Part shown: in pieces, positions 20,752 through 32,170 of the stretch
Layout: each line of letters opens with the position of its first letter
Position numbering within the stretch: position 1 is the first letter of the stretch
Assembly (NCBI GenBank): GCA_914767885.1
Contig: CAJZBQ010000016.1
Coordinates: forward strand, 248,001-312,000
Source of the DNA: Blepharisma stoltei
Taxonomy: Eukaryota > Ciliophora > Heterotrichea > Heterotrichida > Blepharismidae
Length of the DNA: 64,000 nucleotides
Direction: 5' to 3'
The notes under the pieces: generated by a model
What the model was told of the DNA's origin: nothing
What the model saw: only the letters and a program-made list of their open reading frames with translations
The model's database searches: none
Program-made: the position numbers and the translations under genes

Positions 20752-22586
20752 ATGGAATGGGGAGATCTAAACTCAGCAGTTAATGACGCAATAAATTCAA
20801 GGATTGAAGGGATATGCACAAGCTTAGCCTCTCAACGGAACACAATTGAGCAAATAATTCAAGCAATTCAAATTATTGAAGAAAAAGTTCGAAACAATAA
20901 GCCTGAAAAGCATAAGTTAACAATAGATCTCAATGAAGATACTTCGTCAAAAATTATTGATAATAGGCCTCAAACAACTAAGGTCCAAGTTCCCAGAAAA
21001 TCATTTGGGACGCCTGAAAGGCCAAGCACTACAGACAGCAAACTCAAAAAACAAAATGAGGAAAAATTAAAGAAAGAAGAAGCCAAAAAAGCAGCTGATG
21101 AGGCAAAAAAAATAGCAGAGGAGGCGAAAAAAAGGAAATTTGAAGAAGCTATACTTAAGTTCATAGAGCTGAATATCTGATGTAATATTTTATATGCCTA
21201 ATTTTGTTTTTAGTAATTGTGCTTATTATAGTCAAAGGGCATAAAAAGAAAAAAGAGGAGGAAGAAATGAAGAAAAAAGCTGCTTTTGCAAAGAAAAAGG
21301 AAGAAGAAGCTATCTTACCCCTTTAAGAGCGAGCGAGATTTTTCTGCTCACTCTTAAAAGGTTTAATTGCATTAATAAAAATTTTATAAAATTATATTTA
21401 AAATTTCTCATTTTCAAATATTTAATTTATAAAATTTATGCTTAAAATTCAATAGAATTAGTAATTTTTTAATTGTAAATAATTAAAATAATTAAAAAGA
21501 TATTATATATGAAAATAAATTATTTAAAAATTTTTAAGGCATTTTCTCAATGGTTTTGCTTTCTTATAGAGGAGTATATAGTAGAAAAAAGCTGAGGAAG
21601 CGAAAGAGAAAAAATTAAAAGAGGAAGCAAAAGCAAAACAAATTGCAGATAAAAAAGCTTTATTGGATGAAGAAAAGAAAAAAATCGAAGAAAGCAAAAA
21701 AAAATCTGAAGAACTGAAGAAGCATGCAGAAGAATCCAAAAAAAAGCCAGCAGAATCCAAAAGCAAAGCTGAAGAGGAGAAAAAAAAGAAAATTGATATC
21801 AAACTTAAGCCAGAAATTATAAGAACGCATAGAAATACAATTGAAAAGGATTCAAATATCCAAGAAAACCATGAAATATTTAATACAAACGGGCATAATT
21901 CGCCACCGTCAGTGAATCCTTTTGATCCCAGAAGATCTGTAGTAATTGACCACCAGGAAGAGGCAAAAATTACTCGTAGAAGTTGTACAATAGATGAATC
22001 TTCCAAAAGGCGCTCTTCATTATATCCAATAGAAATCGATGCTCAAATAGCCCAACTACAAGCATTGCATAGTATGGAAGACTTAACAACTGAAAAGAAA
22101 TTTGAATTATCAGTAGGAGCAAAAAGCGCTTTAAGCCTCCTAACCACTATGGATGACGATAAATTCTACTTAGACAGATATCCTAGCCCTGATGTCGTAT
22201 GGGCATTTAGAGTATTTTTCCAATTATTAAATCTAGCTGTGCCTGAAGATGATAATGAGGCTTGGAATTATTGTAGAGAATTTTTAATTGCTGCAAGAAA
22301 TAAGGATAGTAATAAGAAATCAATTGATAGAGTTTTTATTGAAAAAGTCAATGAATTTGATTTTTCGGAAGATAATATTGATGTGATTGAAAATATGATA
22401 ATTGGGAATGACTCAAAACTTAATCCTCAATATTTTACTGATTTTTGCCCTCTTACAGGTCTGCTAATGTTTGCGATTAGAGAGGCTGCTTTGTATGGAG
22501 GAGCGATTAAAGGGAAAACACCTGCGTGGAGACAGTATAGGCGATTACTTCACAAAAAGCAAAAATCTGAACAGATAAAAGAATAA
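20752..22586 (+). CDS. Lys/Glu/Ala-rich coiled coil with a C-terminal dynein-stalk/MTBD-like domain
   Basis: The gene begins MEWGDLNSAVNDAINSRIEG and runs into a long highly charged helix rich in Ala, Glu and Lys (KKEEAKKAADEAKKIAEEAK). The last 170 residues (from about 22090) read like the stalk tip of dynein heavy chains: SPDVVWAFRVFFQLLNLAVP, FIEKVNEFDFSEDNIDVIEN, NPQYFTDFCPLTGLLMFAIR and EAALYGG. These align with the PPxxV...LLG, FL..L..FD.D.I and S.AA..L..WV.A pattern. No AAA+ motor is present. Two insertions interrupt the coil: 21150-21243, whose removal gives EEAKKKKEEEE, and about 21316-21576, where no TA-to-TA excision supported by matching ends keeps the frame open. The joined product is therefore provisional. 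Likely a microtubule-associated protein. Confidence 0.7.
21150..21243. mobile_element. Short IES in the coiled-coil gene (92 bp)
   Basis: TA lies at 21150-21151 and 21242-21243. The insert contains in-frame stops. Excision joins GAAGAAGC to TAAAAAGAAA and restores a seamless EEAKKKKEEEEMKKK coil. The terminal inverted repeats are weak. Confidence 0.65.
21316..21576. mobile_element. MITE-like IES with unresolved right junction
   Basis: The left end TACCCCTTTAAGAGCGAGC is matched by the inverted right end TACTCCTCTATAAGAAAGC, so the element itself is clear. Excision at these TAs leaves TATATAGTAG before the next exon, with TAG in the coding frame. A GCT-to-GCT junction (21311 and 21593) or TA at 21616 would keep the frame, but neither coincides with the element ends. 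Confidence 0.6.
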
Positions 22587-22747
22587 CACATGAGTAAATT
22601 ATATGAAACTCTTAGAGAATTATTAATATTTGGGTTTAAACATTTAACATCATATTCCTAGATGCAATCTTTACCTTTTAATTAAATAAAAATAAAATAA
22701 AAAAGTATTAATATAAACAACTAATGTCTAAAAATAATAATTAAAAA

Positions 22748-23035
22748 ATGTTTTCTCTACATGAATACAATGACAATTCCGTTTATGATGCAGAAACTCA
22801 AATTCTCGAGCAATTAAAAACCTTGCAGAGAGACGTCCAGACAATGAACAATCGACTGAGCACAAGAGAAGAAATTTTGAAAACAAAAGAAAAGGAGAAT
22901 AAAGAACTTAAAGAGGCTATCAAAAAGCTAGAGCAAAATATCAACCAACTAGCAGGCACTGCTGCAACTGATTTTTCTGATCAAGAAGAAGAAAATATAG
23001 TATGCTCTTGCACAAATAAATGCGAAATTCTTTAG
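22748..23035 (+). CDS. Small coiled-coil protein, 95 aa
   Basis: MFSLHEYNDNSVYDAETQIL is followed by one continuous coiled coil (about residues 20-70, LKTLQRDVQTMNNRLSTREE ... NKELKEAIKKLEQNINQLAG) and a short Cys-containing tail, CSCTNKCEIL. The clustered cysteines near the C-terminus could be lipidated or bind metal. No family is recognised. It ends in TAG, which shows that TAG is a stop here. It sits in the same orientation as its neighbours, with its own AT-rich leader. Confidence 0.7.
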   Translation: MFSLHEYNDNSVYDAETQILEQLKTLQRDVQTMNNRLSTREEILKTKEKENKELKEAIKKLEQNINQLAGTAATDFSDQEEENIVCSCTNKCEIL

Positions 23036-23124
23036 ATTAAATTCTTCCTGCTAAAGATCAATTTTTGTAAGTTCAAATAAGAAATTATTTAATAAATTGT
23101 CTTCGATTTAACAGTAAAAATATA

Positions 23125-23319
23125 ATGGGGAACTGTATGAAGTACCTGGATCAAGAGAGCCAACTTTGCTTACTTTCTTCTGCAAAGACCAATAACGCCC
23201 CTATACTTCAGCCTATAATACAAAACAGGCTTTATAAAAGAAGAGCATCACAAATAGATAGAGAAAACGAAGGAAAAATCAAGCCTCCTATGGAAAACCA
23301 GATCGATTGCTGCTCTTAA
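23125..23319 (+). CDS. Small MGNC-type protein, probably lipid-anchored, 64 aa
   Basis: The N-terminus MGNCMKYL fits N-myristoylation at Gly2 plus palmitoylation at Cys4. The rest is polar (RLYKRRASQIDRENEGKIKP, with RRAS as a basophilic kinase site) and the end is CCS. No known domain. The start follows an AT-rich leader ending AAAATATA, and the stop is TAA. A small membrane-tethered adaptor is a guess from the lipidation signal only. Confidence 0.6.
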   Translation: MGNCMKYLDQESQLCLLSSAKTNNAPILQPIIQNRLYKRRASQIDRENEGKIKPPMENQIDCCS

Positions 23320-23428
23320 TCTAGCCAATTGTGCATAAGTTAAACTAATGCTTTGTACTCTTTATTTGATAAAAATATACAAATTACTGGCAATTAAATT
23401 TCTCATTATTAAATTGACTATTGATAAC

Positions 23429-26400
23429 TTAAAATTTGGATTTCTGCTTTTTCAGCACCTTGCTGGTCCCTCTTTTCTTTTTCCCAGAGTGCTCACGATT
23501 CTTCGGTCTTTTCCTTTCTTCTTTCACAGTTTTCTTTTCCTCTTCCTCAGCAAGCTCTTCGTCTGACCATCTAAGCTCATTTGATTCAGTCATTTTTGAC
23601 AAAAGAGGTGGAAGTGAAACAGGCGAGTCATTGCTTTGTCTCCTTTTGAATTCCAAAACTTTGAAATTTTCATGGGTCAAATTTGCAGCGAGTTCTTTGA
23701 TTTTTGAAGGTAAATTCATGCATTCTTTTAGAAGGGCGGACTCAGTTAAGTCTTCAGCGATATTCATTTCTTTGTTGTAGGGAATGATTTCTTTCCTCTC
23801 GATATTTCTTTCAACGTATGCTAGAAGCATTGAGGCTGACTCCAACGGAGCCAAAGGCTGAAGCTCGAATCTTTCGCAAGGATATCCAAGCTCAACTGGA
23901 TAGCTTGTAATAATTAAGCTGAGCTTGTATTTACTATGCAAAGTTTCGATTAAATTGTGGAATTGGGCGTTTGAGTCTTTAATGATATCATCACAGTCAT
24001 CTAAAATCAAAAGAATGCTTTTATTAGTAAGGTTCTGCTCCATATCATTGTCTTCGAATGACATGAATAAGCCTTCTTTTTCTAAATTTTCGTTAAATTG
24101 TGCAAGACTTCCTTGGGATTTCATGTTGATCCAGAAGACACCATCATGATATTTATCTCTGGCGTATAAGTAATACCCTATATGCTTCGCTAATGAGCTT
24201 TTCCCTATACCTTTTTGTCCGACAATATGAACTAGTCGGGATTGAAGCAGTTTTTCAATAATCTCAAATGCTGCCCTGTGCCTTCCGACTAGGCTACTAT
24301 TTGTTTTCTGAATATTCACAAACTGTCCTTGCTTAGATGTATGCAGCACATGTCCAGGAAATAGCACAGACTCATGAGAAAGGATGTCACTTGAAGAGTC
24401 ACTGAATAACGCTGTGTCCCCTTTTCCTAATAAAATTGGGCCTTTACCTTCATATAATTCTTCAATATTAAAATCATCATCATTTAAGTGCTCAAATAGC
24501 TTTACATTAGAATCAACAAAATCGTCGCTGATTTGTTTGGCAACTTTTCACGCATCTCTAACTGTTTTTCCTTCTACCAATAAGGTATAAAATTTTTCGC
24601 AGAATATTTCTATTGCTTTTTCAAACATCAATTGGAGCTGGGTGAGATATTTGCATAGTGGGAATTCTTTGTAGTCAAAACAAATCACAAAATTTATTCC
24701 TATATGGTTGATTAAGTATTCGCCAATTTTTTCAGAAAAAGGCATTGCTAAAACTACAAGATCAAGGCCAGGTCTTTCTGTAACAGAGCCAAAGAGTTCA
24801 TGCAATTCAGATATGGGGACTTTATCAGCGCTAAAATTGCTGCTCTCTAAGACTAGAGATTCCATTTGTGGCATGCATGTAGATAGATGCAACACTTTGC
24901 ATCCTTCTTTAATATACTCTATAAGCTTTTGTCTGTTTCCTACATCGAATTTCATATAAATTAATTTTCTCTTTTGATATAAAGTATCCAGAAGGCTTTT
25001 TTTGAAGCTCGAAAAATGAGTACAAACAACTGAATCTTGAGCAAAATTTTCAGTGTTTACATCGCCTGAAACTAGAGGAAATGCTCTTACTCCCCCCTTC
25101 GCTTATGAAGGGTTTTTTTTTTTTTAGAATTCGTAGATAAATTTTATAGTACCTTTTTTTTCAAAATTTAAAAAAATCCAAATTCGAAATAATTTTGAGG
25201 CAAACAAATATTAATTTAATTTTAAAATGCAAACTGTTTAAAATTAAACAGAATTGGGTATAGATTTCATTATAATGATTATCACTTATATATCAAAATT
25301 GTTCTCTTTAAAAAATTTTTAATTAAAACATTTTTTGTTAGCTCACGGGGAGGGGAGGGGGAGTTAGAACAACAATAACGTTGCCACTTCTTCTTCTAAT
25401 CCTTTCAAATATCAAATTAAGCTGCTCATTGATTTCTACTTCATATCTTCTGTCCTTATATTTTCTAGCCATTTCTAAAGCAAATCTTCAAGACTCCTCA
25501 GCAGCTATTAACCTTTCCATATTTAAATATACTTTCCCCAAAAGATAAAGTGATCTTTCTTCTAGGCCTTTCAAGTTAAGTTCTTTGAATGTTTTATATG
25601 AGTACTGGAGTTTTCTGGCTATATCTTCGTCGCTATGGCTATTGGAAATTTTCCAGTCACAATAAGTTAAATATGATCTTGCAAGACCTGCACTCCCAAT
25701 AGAAAATCTGAGGTCCTTAAATCGATTAATTGCTTGCTCTAGCTCCTCCAATTGATAAAGATGAACTCATTGATTTTAAGAAAACTTCTCTGCATAAAGC
25801 AAAAATAATGGTAAATAGATGCATTAATTTTATTCAATAATATTTCAAATAAAAAATTTTATGATTTTATAGTCATAACCACTAATAATCAAGTAAATTA
25901 TTAAATGAGGATAGTAAGTGTTCTTCTATTTCTTCAATTCGGCTTTCTGTCATTTCTTTTGGTTTTAAAGGAGCATTGATTGAGATAATTGCTCTTAATA
26001 AATAGCTTTCAGCCAGACAGTCAAGCAGGCCATTGATTTCGAAATGCTGAGAAGCTTTTTCAGCTTGCTTAATAGCTTTTTCGATTCTGAATTTATTTTT
26101 AAATTCTATTTTCATAGCGCTCCAAGATAGTCTCAGCTTATGCTTTAAAGAATCATTTGTCGTAAAAGTTTTTAAACATTTTTTTACGCTATCAATTGAA
26201 TTAAATGCTTGATTTTTCTTTCCCAAAAGCAAATATATGCACATCACACATTGCCCCATTTCAAAAATAAGATTTCCTATTTCAACTTCTCTCCGATTAT
26301 TAAATATTTGTCTTAAATAAGTTTCACTTACTCTCCCTTTACGAACCGATCGCCGTTAATCGATCATAAAAAAAATTAAGAAATAAAATAATAAATGATT

Positions 26401-29379
26401 TTTTTTATTAACTTTTATCTAAATAATATATTTATGCACGAGCAACAAGAGATAAATTATGCTATATATTAGTAGAAATCACATTATAATTGTATAGGAG
26501 CAATTATACTGTAATATTTTTAATGTTCTTTAAAATAAGTTATAGGGTTTTATTTTTGATCATAGAAAAATCATTAGACAAAAATGGGTGTTTATTTAAA
26601 AATTTTCAATGATATCGCACAATCAAGTATCGAGTTAGGAAAATCCCAAAAATTGCGCTCCATACTTTCGAATAATTTCTGAGGCGAAAGCTTCGAATTT
26701 GTAACTGTAGTTAACACTTCAGCAATTATTTCTTCACAGTTACAGAGCTTCCAGGTAGGAGATGGAGTTAAAGCATTAAAATTACTAACCGATTTCATCA
26801 CATTAGAGCAAGCCATAGATGGCTGCTGACTAATAACCTGCATAAGTACTCTCGACAAAGACGTTAAGTATTCCATACAAATAATTGCATCATCCGCAGA
26901 TGAAGAGATTTCAGATTTTATGTATTTTTTAACTGGCTCTGAAACCATCAAGATTTCTTCAGAAGTCGCTGAATCACATTTAACTAAATTGATATTCTCA
27001 TACTCATCCAAAGAAATACTAGATCGCAAGTCATGGTTTTGTTCTTCCTCATCACCCATTGCATTATTTCCTTGGTGATCGCTTAAATGTATTTTCACAA
27101 GCCATTCTTCTCCTTCATGGGATTCTAAAAGATTCAGGGCATCTCTTCAATTGCAAGCTTGCTGGTGACATACAAGGTCTAAATTTTCTCTAAAAATTCC
27201 TGCAGGGAGTAAAGAAAGCAGTTTTATAAGACTGACAGATTCTGGCTTTCTATTCTGAAGATATGTAAGTGACAAATAAAGTGAGCGGCTTTCTTCACTG
27301 GCTGTAGGATTGGAATGATGAGACTGGTAGTCAATTAAAAACTCGTCGACTGATTTCTCCATAAGTACAGGCATCACTTGAAATAGCTCTGTAGGAGACT
27401 TGCCAATGCAGTTTAGAAGCTTTAAAATATCATTGCGAATTTTTTGATAGACTTCTGTCCTTGTTTTTATAAGCTTAGCTGCAGCTCTTTTGCTTAGCTC
27501 TTCAAGCTTAAACTCGGCAGCTCTATCAAGCTTTATATTGCTTTCTCCGCTTAGAACAATCCAGAATTTCGGAAATTGAGTTCTCTCTACCCATGACGCG
27601 ATTTTATTTTTGACTTTTTCTTTGTTATGGGCGATTATTCCGCCAACATTGTCAATGATTATTAAAAGGTGCATATTTTCAATTATTCTTGCGATTTCTT
27701 CTTTACTTTTCTCCCAAGGGACGTTAAGGCTTTTAGCTATCATTTGGTTGATGGTGCTGGAATTTGTTTTGCCTTGAAGGTTCAAATATAAAACTCCATG
27801 CTTGAAAATTCTTCTTTCACAGGCATAATGGGCGACACTTTTAACTAGAAGAGATTTTCCTATTCCAAGTTTCCCATTTACTATCACTACTCTATTGTTT
27901 TTGCCGAGCTCCAACAGCTCTTGCATTTCTTTGTTTCTTCCTATTATTTTCTGGCGAACTGGAGGGGGTTTAAATAAGGTTTCATATGTGTAAGGCTCTT
28001 GGATTTCTTTTTGAGCCCTTTCAGAAAACAGAACTTTATTTGCAGCTTCTTTATCTTTCATTAGCAGCTTGAATTTCATAGCCTCATTGTGAGGAACTTC
28101 TGGTGAACAGCAGCAAATTACTCAGCTTCCATCTTTGACTTCTTGATCATTTGGAACTCTTGTTTTATTATACTTAATCTATTTATTTAAAAATATTAAA
28201 TATTAAATTCTTTCATTGTTTATTAAAAAAAATTATTATCTAAAAGTTAGCTAAAAATTTCAAAGCCCACTCGCAGTTTAATTTATGGACAGAATCATTA
28301 TTTCTCTTTTCACATACACACTGCTCATTCGGAGTGTGCTCCATATGATCATTTTTCACTTTCCAAGTGCAATGTCTCTTATGATTGTGTGCACAGCAAC
28401 AAGTAGTTCTCATTGCTGCTTGCTCAAAGTTCACATTTTTCTTTGCTTCAATAAAAGAATTTTTTATTGTTTTGCCTCTGAGCAGACTTCTATAAAAAGT
28501 GACTGCAAACGAAATTGCAGCATCATCCAATATTTTGCATTGGTCATGAATTGCAATTACGCAGTCAATTCCAGCATCCAAAAATACATGTCCAATGGCT
28601 TGTGAAAAGCAAGCGCTGACTATGACTATATTAAAGTACTGGCTTTGGGTTTCCAAAACTTTTTTCAGTCGGCTTTGGTTCACTTCATCCCTCATACCAA
28701 GGCATTTACTATCTTCAAATGCCAGTACAAACTCATTTGGTGAATTTCTTTGATAATACCCATGGCAGCTTATATGTATAATTCTCGGTTTCAGTTCAAT
28801 TATTTCTCTTAAATGCTCCAGCGTAGCAGTCTCAAATCGTATTGAAGCATGGATTTGGCTTCTTTCAAAAGCTTCTAGCAGTTTTTTCCGCTCCATATCA
28901 AAATTCAAATTTCAATTGTCACATTCTTTGATTTTGATGCCATCTTTTCGAGTAAGCGGCGCTGCATATAGCATCGCTATATCAAGCGGTTCTGAGTTTG
29001 CTTTGACTTGATTTGTAGGCTTGAATTCGATATCATTTTTGAAGACAGAATGGAGTTGAGAAATATTGTTTTCTAAGTCTTCTACTCTTTCTAATAGACT
29101 GCCAATTTCGCTTATTTGGGATCTTTGGATAAGGAGTTGGATTTCAGAATCGGTGGAGAGCTCTGTGCTTGAGGAAAGAATTTTGTAGGCCCCTATTTCT
29201 TCGTCGTAGTAACTCACAATTGTGCTTGAATTAGTCAATGCTTGATACTCTTGAAGAAGATTTCAAAGATCCAAATAAGAAATTTTATTACTAGTAACTA
29301 AGTTTTCAGGGATTGGGAAGCCGAATAGCTCAGAGCCTGAGCTTAGACTTCCTACGTCATATGAATAGCTTACCCACAT
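23429..29379 (-). CDS. CHAT protease - NB-ARC - TPR - CHAT - NB-ARC protein (STAND/NLR-like), 1732 aa
   Basis: Four IESs (25088, 25756, 26318, 28171) and several TGA-Trp codons must be resolved; the total is then exactly 1733 codons. The start is the ATG at 29379 (MWVSYSYDVGSLSSGSELFG). Order: a short coiled coil; CHAT domain 1 with RIIHISCHG (His near residue 206) and IVIVSACFS (Cys near 257), a complete caspase-like dyad; a Cys/His-rich stretch; NB-ARC 1 with IIGRNKEM, Walker A GKLGIGKS (about 479-486) and Walker B HLLIIIDNVGG; TPR-like helices (about 780-1150, SILDCAISLKIFKYLRQIFN); CHAT 2 (about 1180-1360), where the dyad is lost (VLHLSTCM, VVLAMPFS); NB-ARC 2 with LVGRHRAA, GQKGIGKSS and SILLILDDCDD; and a basic tail. 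CHAT plus NB-ARC/TPR is known in bacterial stress and defence signalling, so a regulated protease is inferred. Confidence 0.85.
25088..25366. mobile_element. IES, MITE-like family 1, in the CHAT/NB-ARC gene (277 bp)
   Basis: It is TA-bounded at 25088-25089 and 25365-25366, with ACTCCCCCCTTCGC at the left and GGGAGGGGGAGT at the right. The core ATGCAAACTGTTTAAAATTAAAC and ATGATTATCACTTATATATC is typical of the family. Excision restores NVIVVLRAFPLVSGD at the start of CHAT domain 2. Confidence 0.93.
25756..25887. mobile_element. Short IES in the TPR region (130 bp)
   Basis: It is TA-bounded at 25756-25757 and 25886-25887. The unexcised DNA has stops in the frame. Excision joins FNNLLDY to QLEELEQAINRFKD in frame. 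The terminal repeats are weak. Confidence 0.8.
26318..26594. mobile_element. IES in the TPR region (275 bp)
   Basis: TA at 26318-26319 and 26593-26594. Excision produces ISLKIFKYLRQIFNNRREVE, a good TPR helix pair, and makes the whole gene length divisible by three. An alternative pair (26329 and 26613) also keeps the frame but deletes part of the TPR-like match. Confidence 0.72.
28171..28242. mobile_element. Short IES after CHAT domain 1 (70 bp)
   Basis: It is TA-bounded at 28171-28172 and 28241-28242. The ends TACTTAATCTATTT and (complement) TAGATAATAATTTT form a weak inverted repeat. Excision gives LKFLANFYNKTRVPNDQEV and removes a TAG. Confidence 0.83.
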
Positions 29380-29604
29380 TTCTATTATAAAGAAAATATC
29401 TAAATTTTAAAGAAGATAAATATTATTGATTTATTCATGGATTTAGCTGATATTTTAAGGTTTGGGTTTATAATGCAAGTCTTTATTAAAAATAAAAATA
29501 ATAGGCTTTTCTTTAGGACTATATGTTATTTATTATTTTTTCAAGTTTAAATAAATTTCTATTGAAGACATATACAAAAAAACAATACAACGACATTAAA
29601 TATT

Positions 29605-32170
29605 ATGAGAGGGTTTAAAAAATTTTTTGCTAAAAAGGATAAAGACCCTAAAGAAGCCGATCCAGAAGGAAATCAAGCTGCTCAAGTTCAAGATGGATAC
29701 GTTGTTATGGAGAGCTCAAATCTCTATAATTTATCTACTTCAGACCTCTGCGAAATAATTTATAAATTTGATAATGAAGTCAAGCTTCTAAATTCTCAAA
29801 ACACAGTGCTGACCGAACAGCTCTCAACGTCGAAAAAAGACCTCACAAATGTTCAAGACCAAACAAAGTGCTATAAGGAACACATAGAAGCCTTAGAGCT
29901 CGAGCTAACAAAAGTTAAAGCTGACTTGGCCAATACACAAAATTTGTTTGAGCAAAAAGGAACAGAAATTCAATTACTTAAGGAGCATCTAAATTCTAAG
30001 GATGAGCTGGTTAGCAATTATAAAAAACAAAATGAAGATTTGCAAGATCAAATTTCAGCATTGAGATCAGAAATTGCTATGAGACCTGAGAGCAGTGGAA
30101 ACTGTTGTGTGGATAAAGAAGTAGAAATCAAAAATCTAAAAGCAGAAATAAATAAGCTCAGAGCAAATATATTGGAAAATAATAAACTGGGCCAAGAAAT
30201 TCAAGAATTGAAACTTGCGAATAGAATGCTTGATTCAGAAAACCAAAAAAATATAGCGGCTCCACGCTTTTAGCCTCCTCTTGTCCTGATGTCTCCCGAG
30301 ACAATCAGGGGGCTCCCCCAACATAAGTTAGTGAAGCTGCCTCGGGAGACATCGAGCCAAAGGCAGGCTAAAAGTGTGGAGACGCTATATTTTGCAACTT
30401 GAAAATCAAGTAAATCAAAACAAAAATCTAAACGAAAAAATCTTCAGCTTAGAAAAACTTCATCAGGAAGGTGAAATAGAAAATCACAAAAAAACTATTG
30501 AAATTGAATCAATTAAAAGAGAAAATGCTAGGTTGATGTTCCAAAGAGACTCATCAGAAACTGAAATAAGATCACTTAACTCCCCCCCCCATCCTTGATC
30601 GAACGACTCGCCATCGTTCGATCAAGGATGGGGGTTTAAAAAAATTTTATATATAAAATTTTATATATAAAATTTTATATATATATATAAATTGTTTTTT
30701 TATTTACTTTTAAATAAAGAGGGTTAAGAGTATTTAATAATTATTTTTACAGCAAAAAATTGAATTAATTTCATAAAAAATACCAATTTTTTATATTTTG
30801 ATTTATTAGTTACCCCTTTAAACTGTATAAATTTTAAATTTGTTACTTATTAAATTAAATTTGTTTTTAAAAATTTTAAAAAATCTCTATTTTATTAGAT
30901 TATTGAGTTTTTAAGCCCGTGTTGATGACTAAATTACTTTGAATGGCTGATTCCGAAGCTTTCTATCGTCTCAAAGTCTCTGAAAACAACTTCATTAGGT
31001 GCATCTTCCCAAGCTTTTGATAACTATTATATTTTTATATATATAAAAATTTACATGATATGAAAATCGTTCGATCAAGGATGGGGGTTAATTTCCCCAA
31101 TTTTTAGGGATTTTTACAGTCAATCGTTCGATCAAGGATGGGGGGAGAGTAAGGACAATCTCGAACAAAAAGAAAAAGCACTACAGAAAAAGCAAGCTAA
31201 AATTGAAGAGCTTCAAGAAAAACTTGCTCAAAAATCCCGGGAATATTCAGCCGCTGAATATACATTAGAAACCCAAAAAAAAGAAAGTATTGATTTAAAC
31301 GGAAAATTATTAAAAAAAATAAGCGAAATAGAGAGCTCTTACAAAGAAAGTCTTGAAAATGCTGACATTCAAATTCGAAACTTGAAATCACAATTAGAAG
31401 GGATAAAGGAAACAAGCACAGGCAACAATGCAAAATTATTCAGTGTTGAAAGTGAAAATAAAGATTTTCAAGAAAAATTGAAAAATTACCAAGAAGAATG
31501 CGCATCTTACCAAGCCAAAGTTCTGGAATTAGAAGTAGAAAATAAAAAAATTTCTGATAAGTTGAACAAATCAAACCAAAAGAGAGACCTCGCCAGAAAA
31601 GAAATAATAAAATTATCACAGAAACTAGACCAAAAATCTGAGGGTAATAGTAGCTCTTTTTCCCACAACCCTGAAGACGCTCTCAATGTTAGTGTTAAAA
31701 GCATTACACCCCCAGAATTTCACATCATAGAGGTATTCAAATCAGAATTAGAAAATCTATACAAACTTCTTATGAAAATGATGATGGAGGGAAATCAACT
31801 TTCAAAAAAAGGAGAAACGATTTACACAATTAATTCTGCTGACTTTTCTACGTTTGAAAGAAAATTAAATGATATTGTCATGCAGATTCACGAAACTATG
31901 GATATTTATGAAGCTTCATCACATAATCGCCCATCATCTGAACGATCATGGTCTTCAATGCTAAATGGGGCAATTTCAAGGATCACTAAAGGGGTTGGAG
32001 ACCGAGGGCCGTCAAAAATGTTTTCTTGTATGTCGAATCAAGAAGACCCGAATGAGAATCTTGTTTTAAGACCTCAGCCAAACAGAAAGCAGCCAGTCCG
32101 AGGCATGCGCAGAGACCAAGTTAGGAACCATAAAAGTTTTGCTAATGATTATCAATCAGGTGGCTTATAA
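29605..32170 (+). CDS. Long coiled-coil protein, 618 aa
   Basis: After two IESs are removed (30252-30389 and 30577-31151) the frame runs from MRGFKKFFAKKDKDPKEADP to FANDYQSGGL. A basic, possibly membrane-binding N-terminus (residues 1-15) precedes an almost uninterrupted coiled coil from about residue 60 to 480, then a Ser/Arg-rich tail with SSMLNGAISRITKGVGD. The junctions read ENQKNILQLENQVNQ and EIRSLKDNLEQKEKAL, both perfect heptad continuations. No enzymatic domain. It is divergently arranged with the CHAT/NB-ARC gene, the starts being 225 bp apart. Golgin- or basal-body-like scaffold roles are possible but not demonstrated. Confidence 0.82.
30252..30389. mobile_element. IES with about 25-bp terminal inverted repeats (136 bp)
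   Basis: The left end TATAGCGGCTCCACGCTTTT and the complementary right end TATAGCGTCTCCACACTTTT pair over about 25 bp. A further inner pair, GATGTCTCCCGAG / CTCGGGAGACATC, makes the whole element a long imperfect hairpin. It is GC-rich, unlike the family 1 MITEs. Excision restores ENQKNILQLEN. Confidence 0.93.
30577..31151. mobile_element. IES, MITE-like family 2, long copy (573 bp)
   Basis: It is TA-bounded at 30577-30578 and 31150-31151. The left end is a perfect hairpin of CATCCTTGATCGAACGA. The right end carries ATCGTTCGATCAAGGATGGG twice in tandem. The left half matches the element at 40599 closely. About 200 bp near 30920-31070 is extra relative to that copy, suggesting a nested insertion or a fuller version. 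Excision gives EIRSLKDNLEQKEKA. Confidence 0.92.

Noticed and set aside
26329-26614. Alternative IES boundaries in the TPR region of the CHAT gene
   Set aside because: It keeps the frame, but the product DCAISETYLRQ deletes part of a better TPR helix obtained with 26318-26594.
30577-31151. Repeated GATCAAGGATGGGGG strings as a possible CRISPR-like array
   Set aside because: There are only a few copies in hairpin and tandem positions at element ends, without regular spacers, in a eukaryotic genome.
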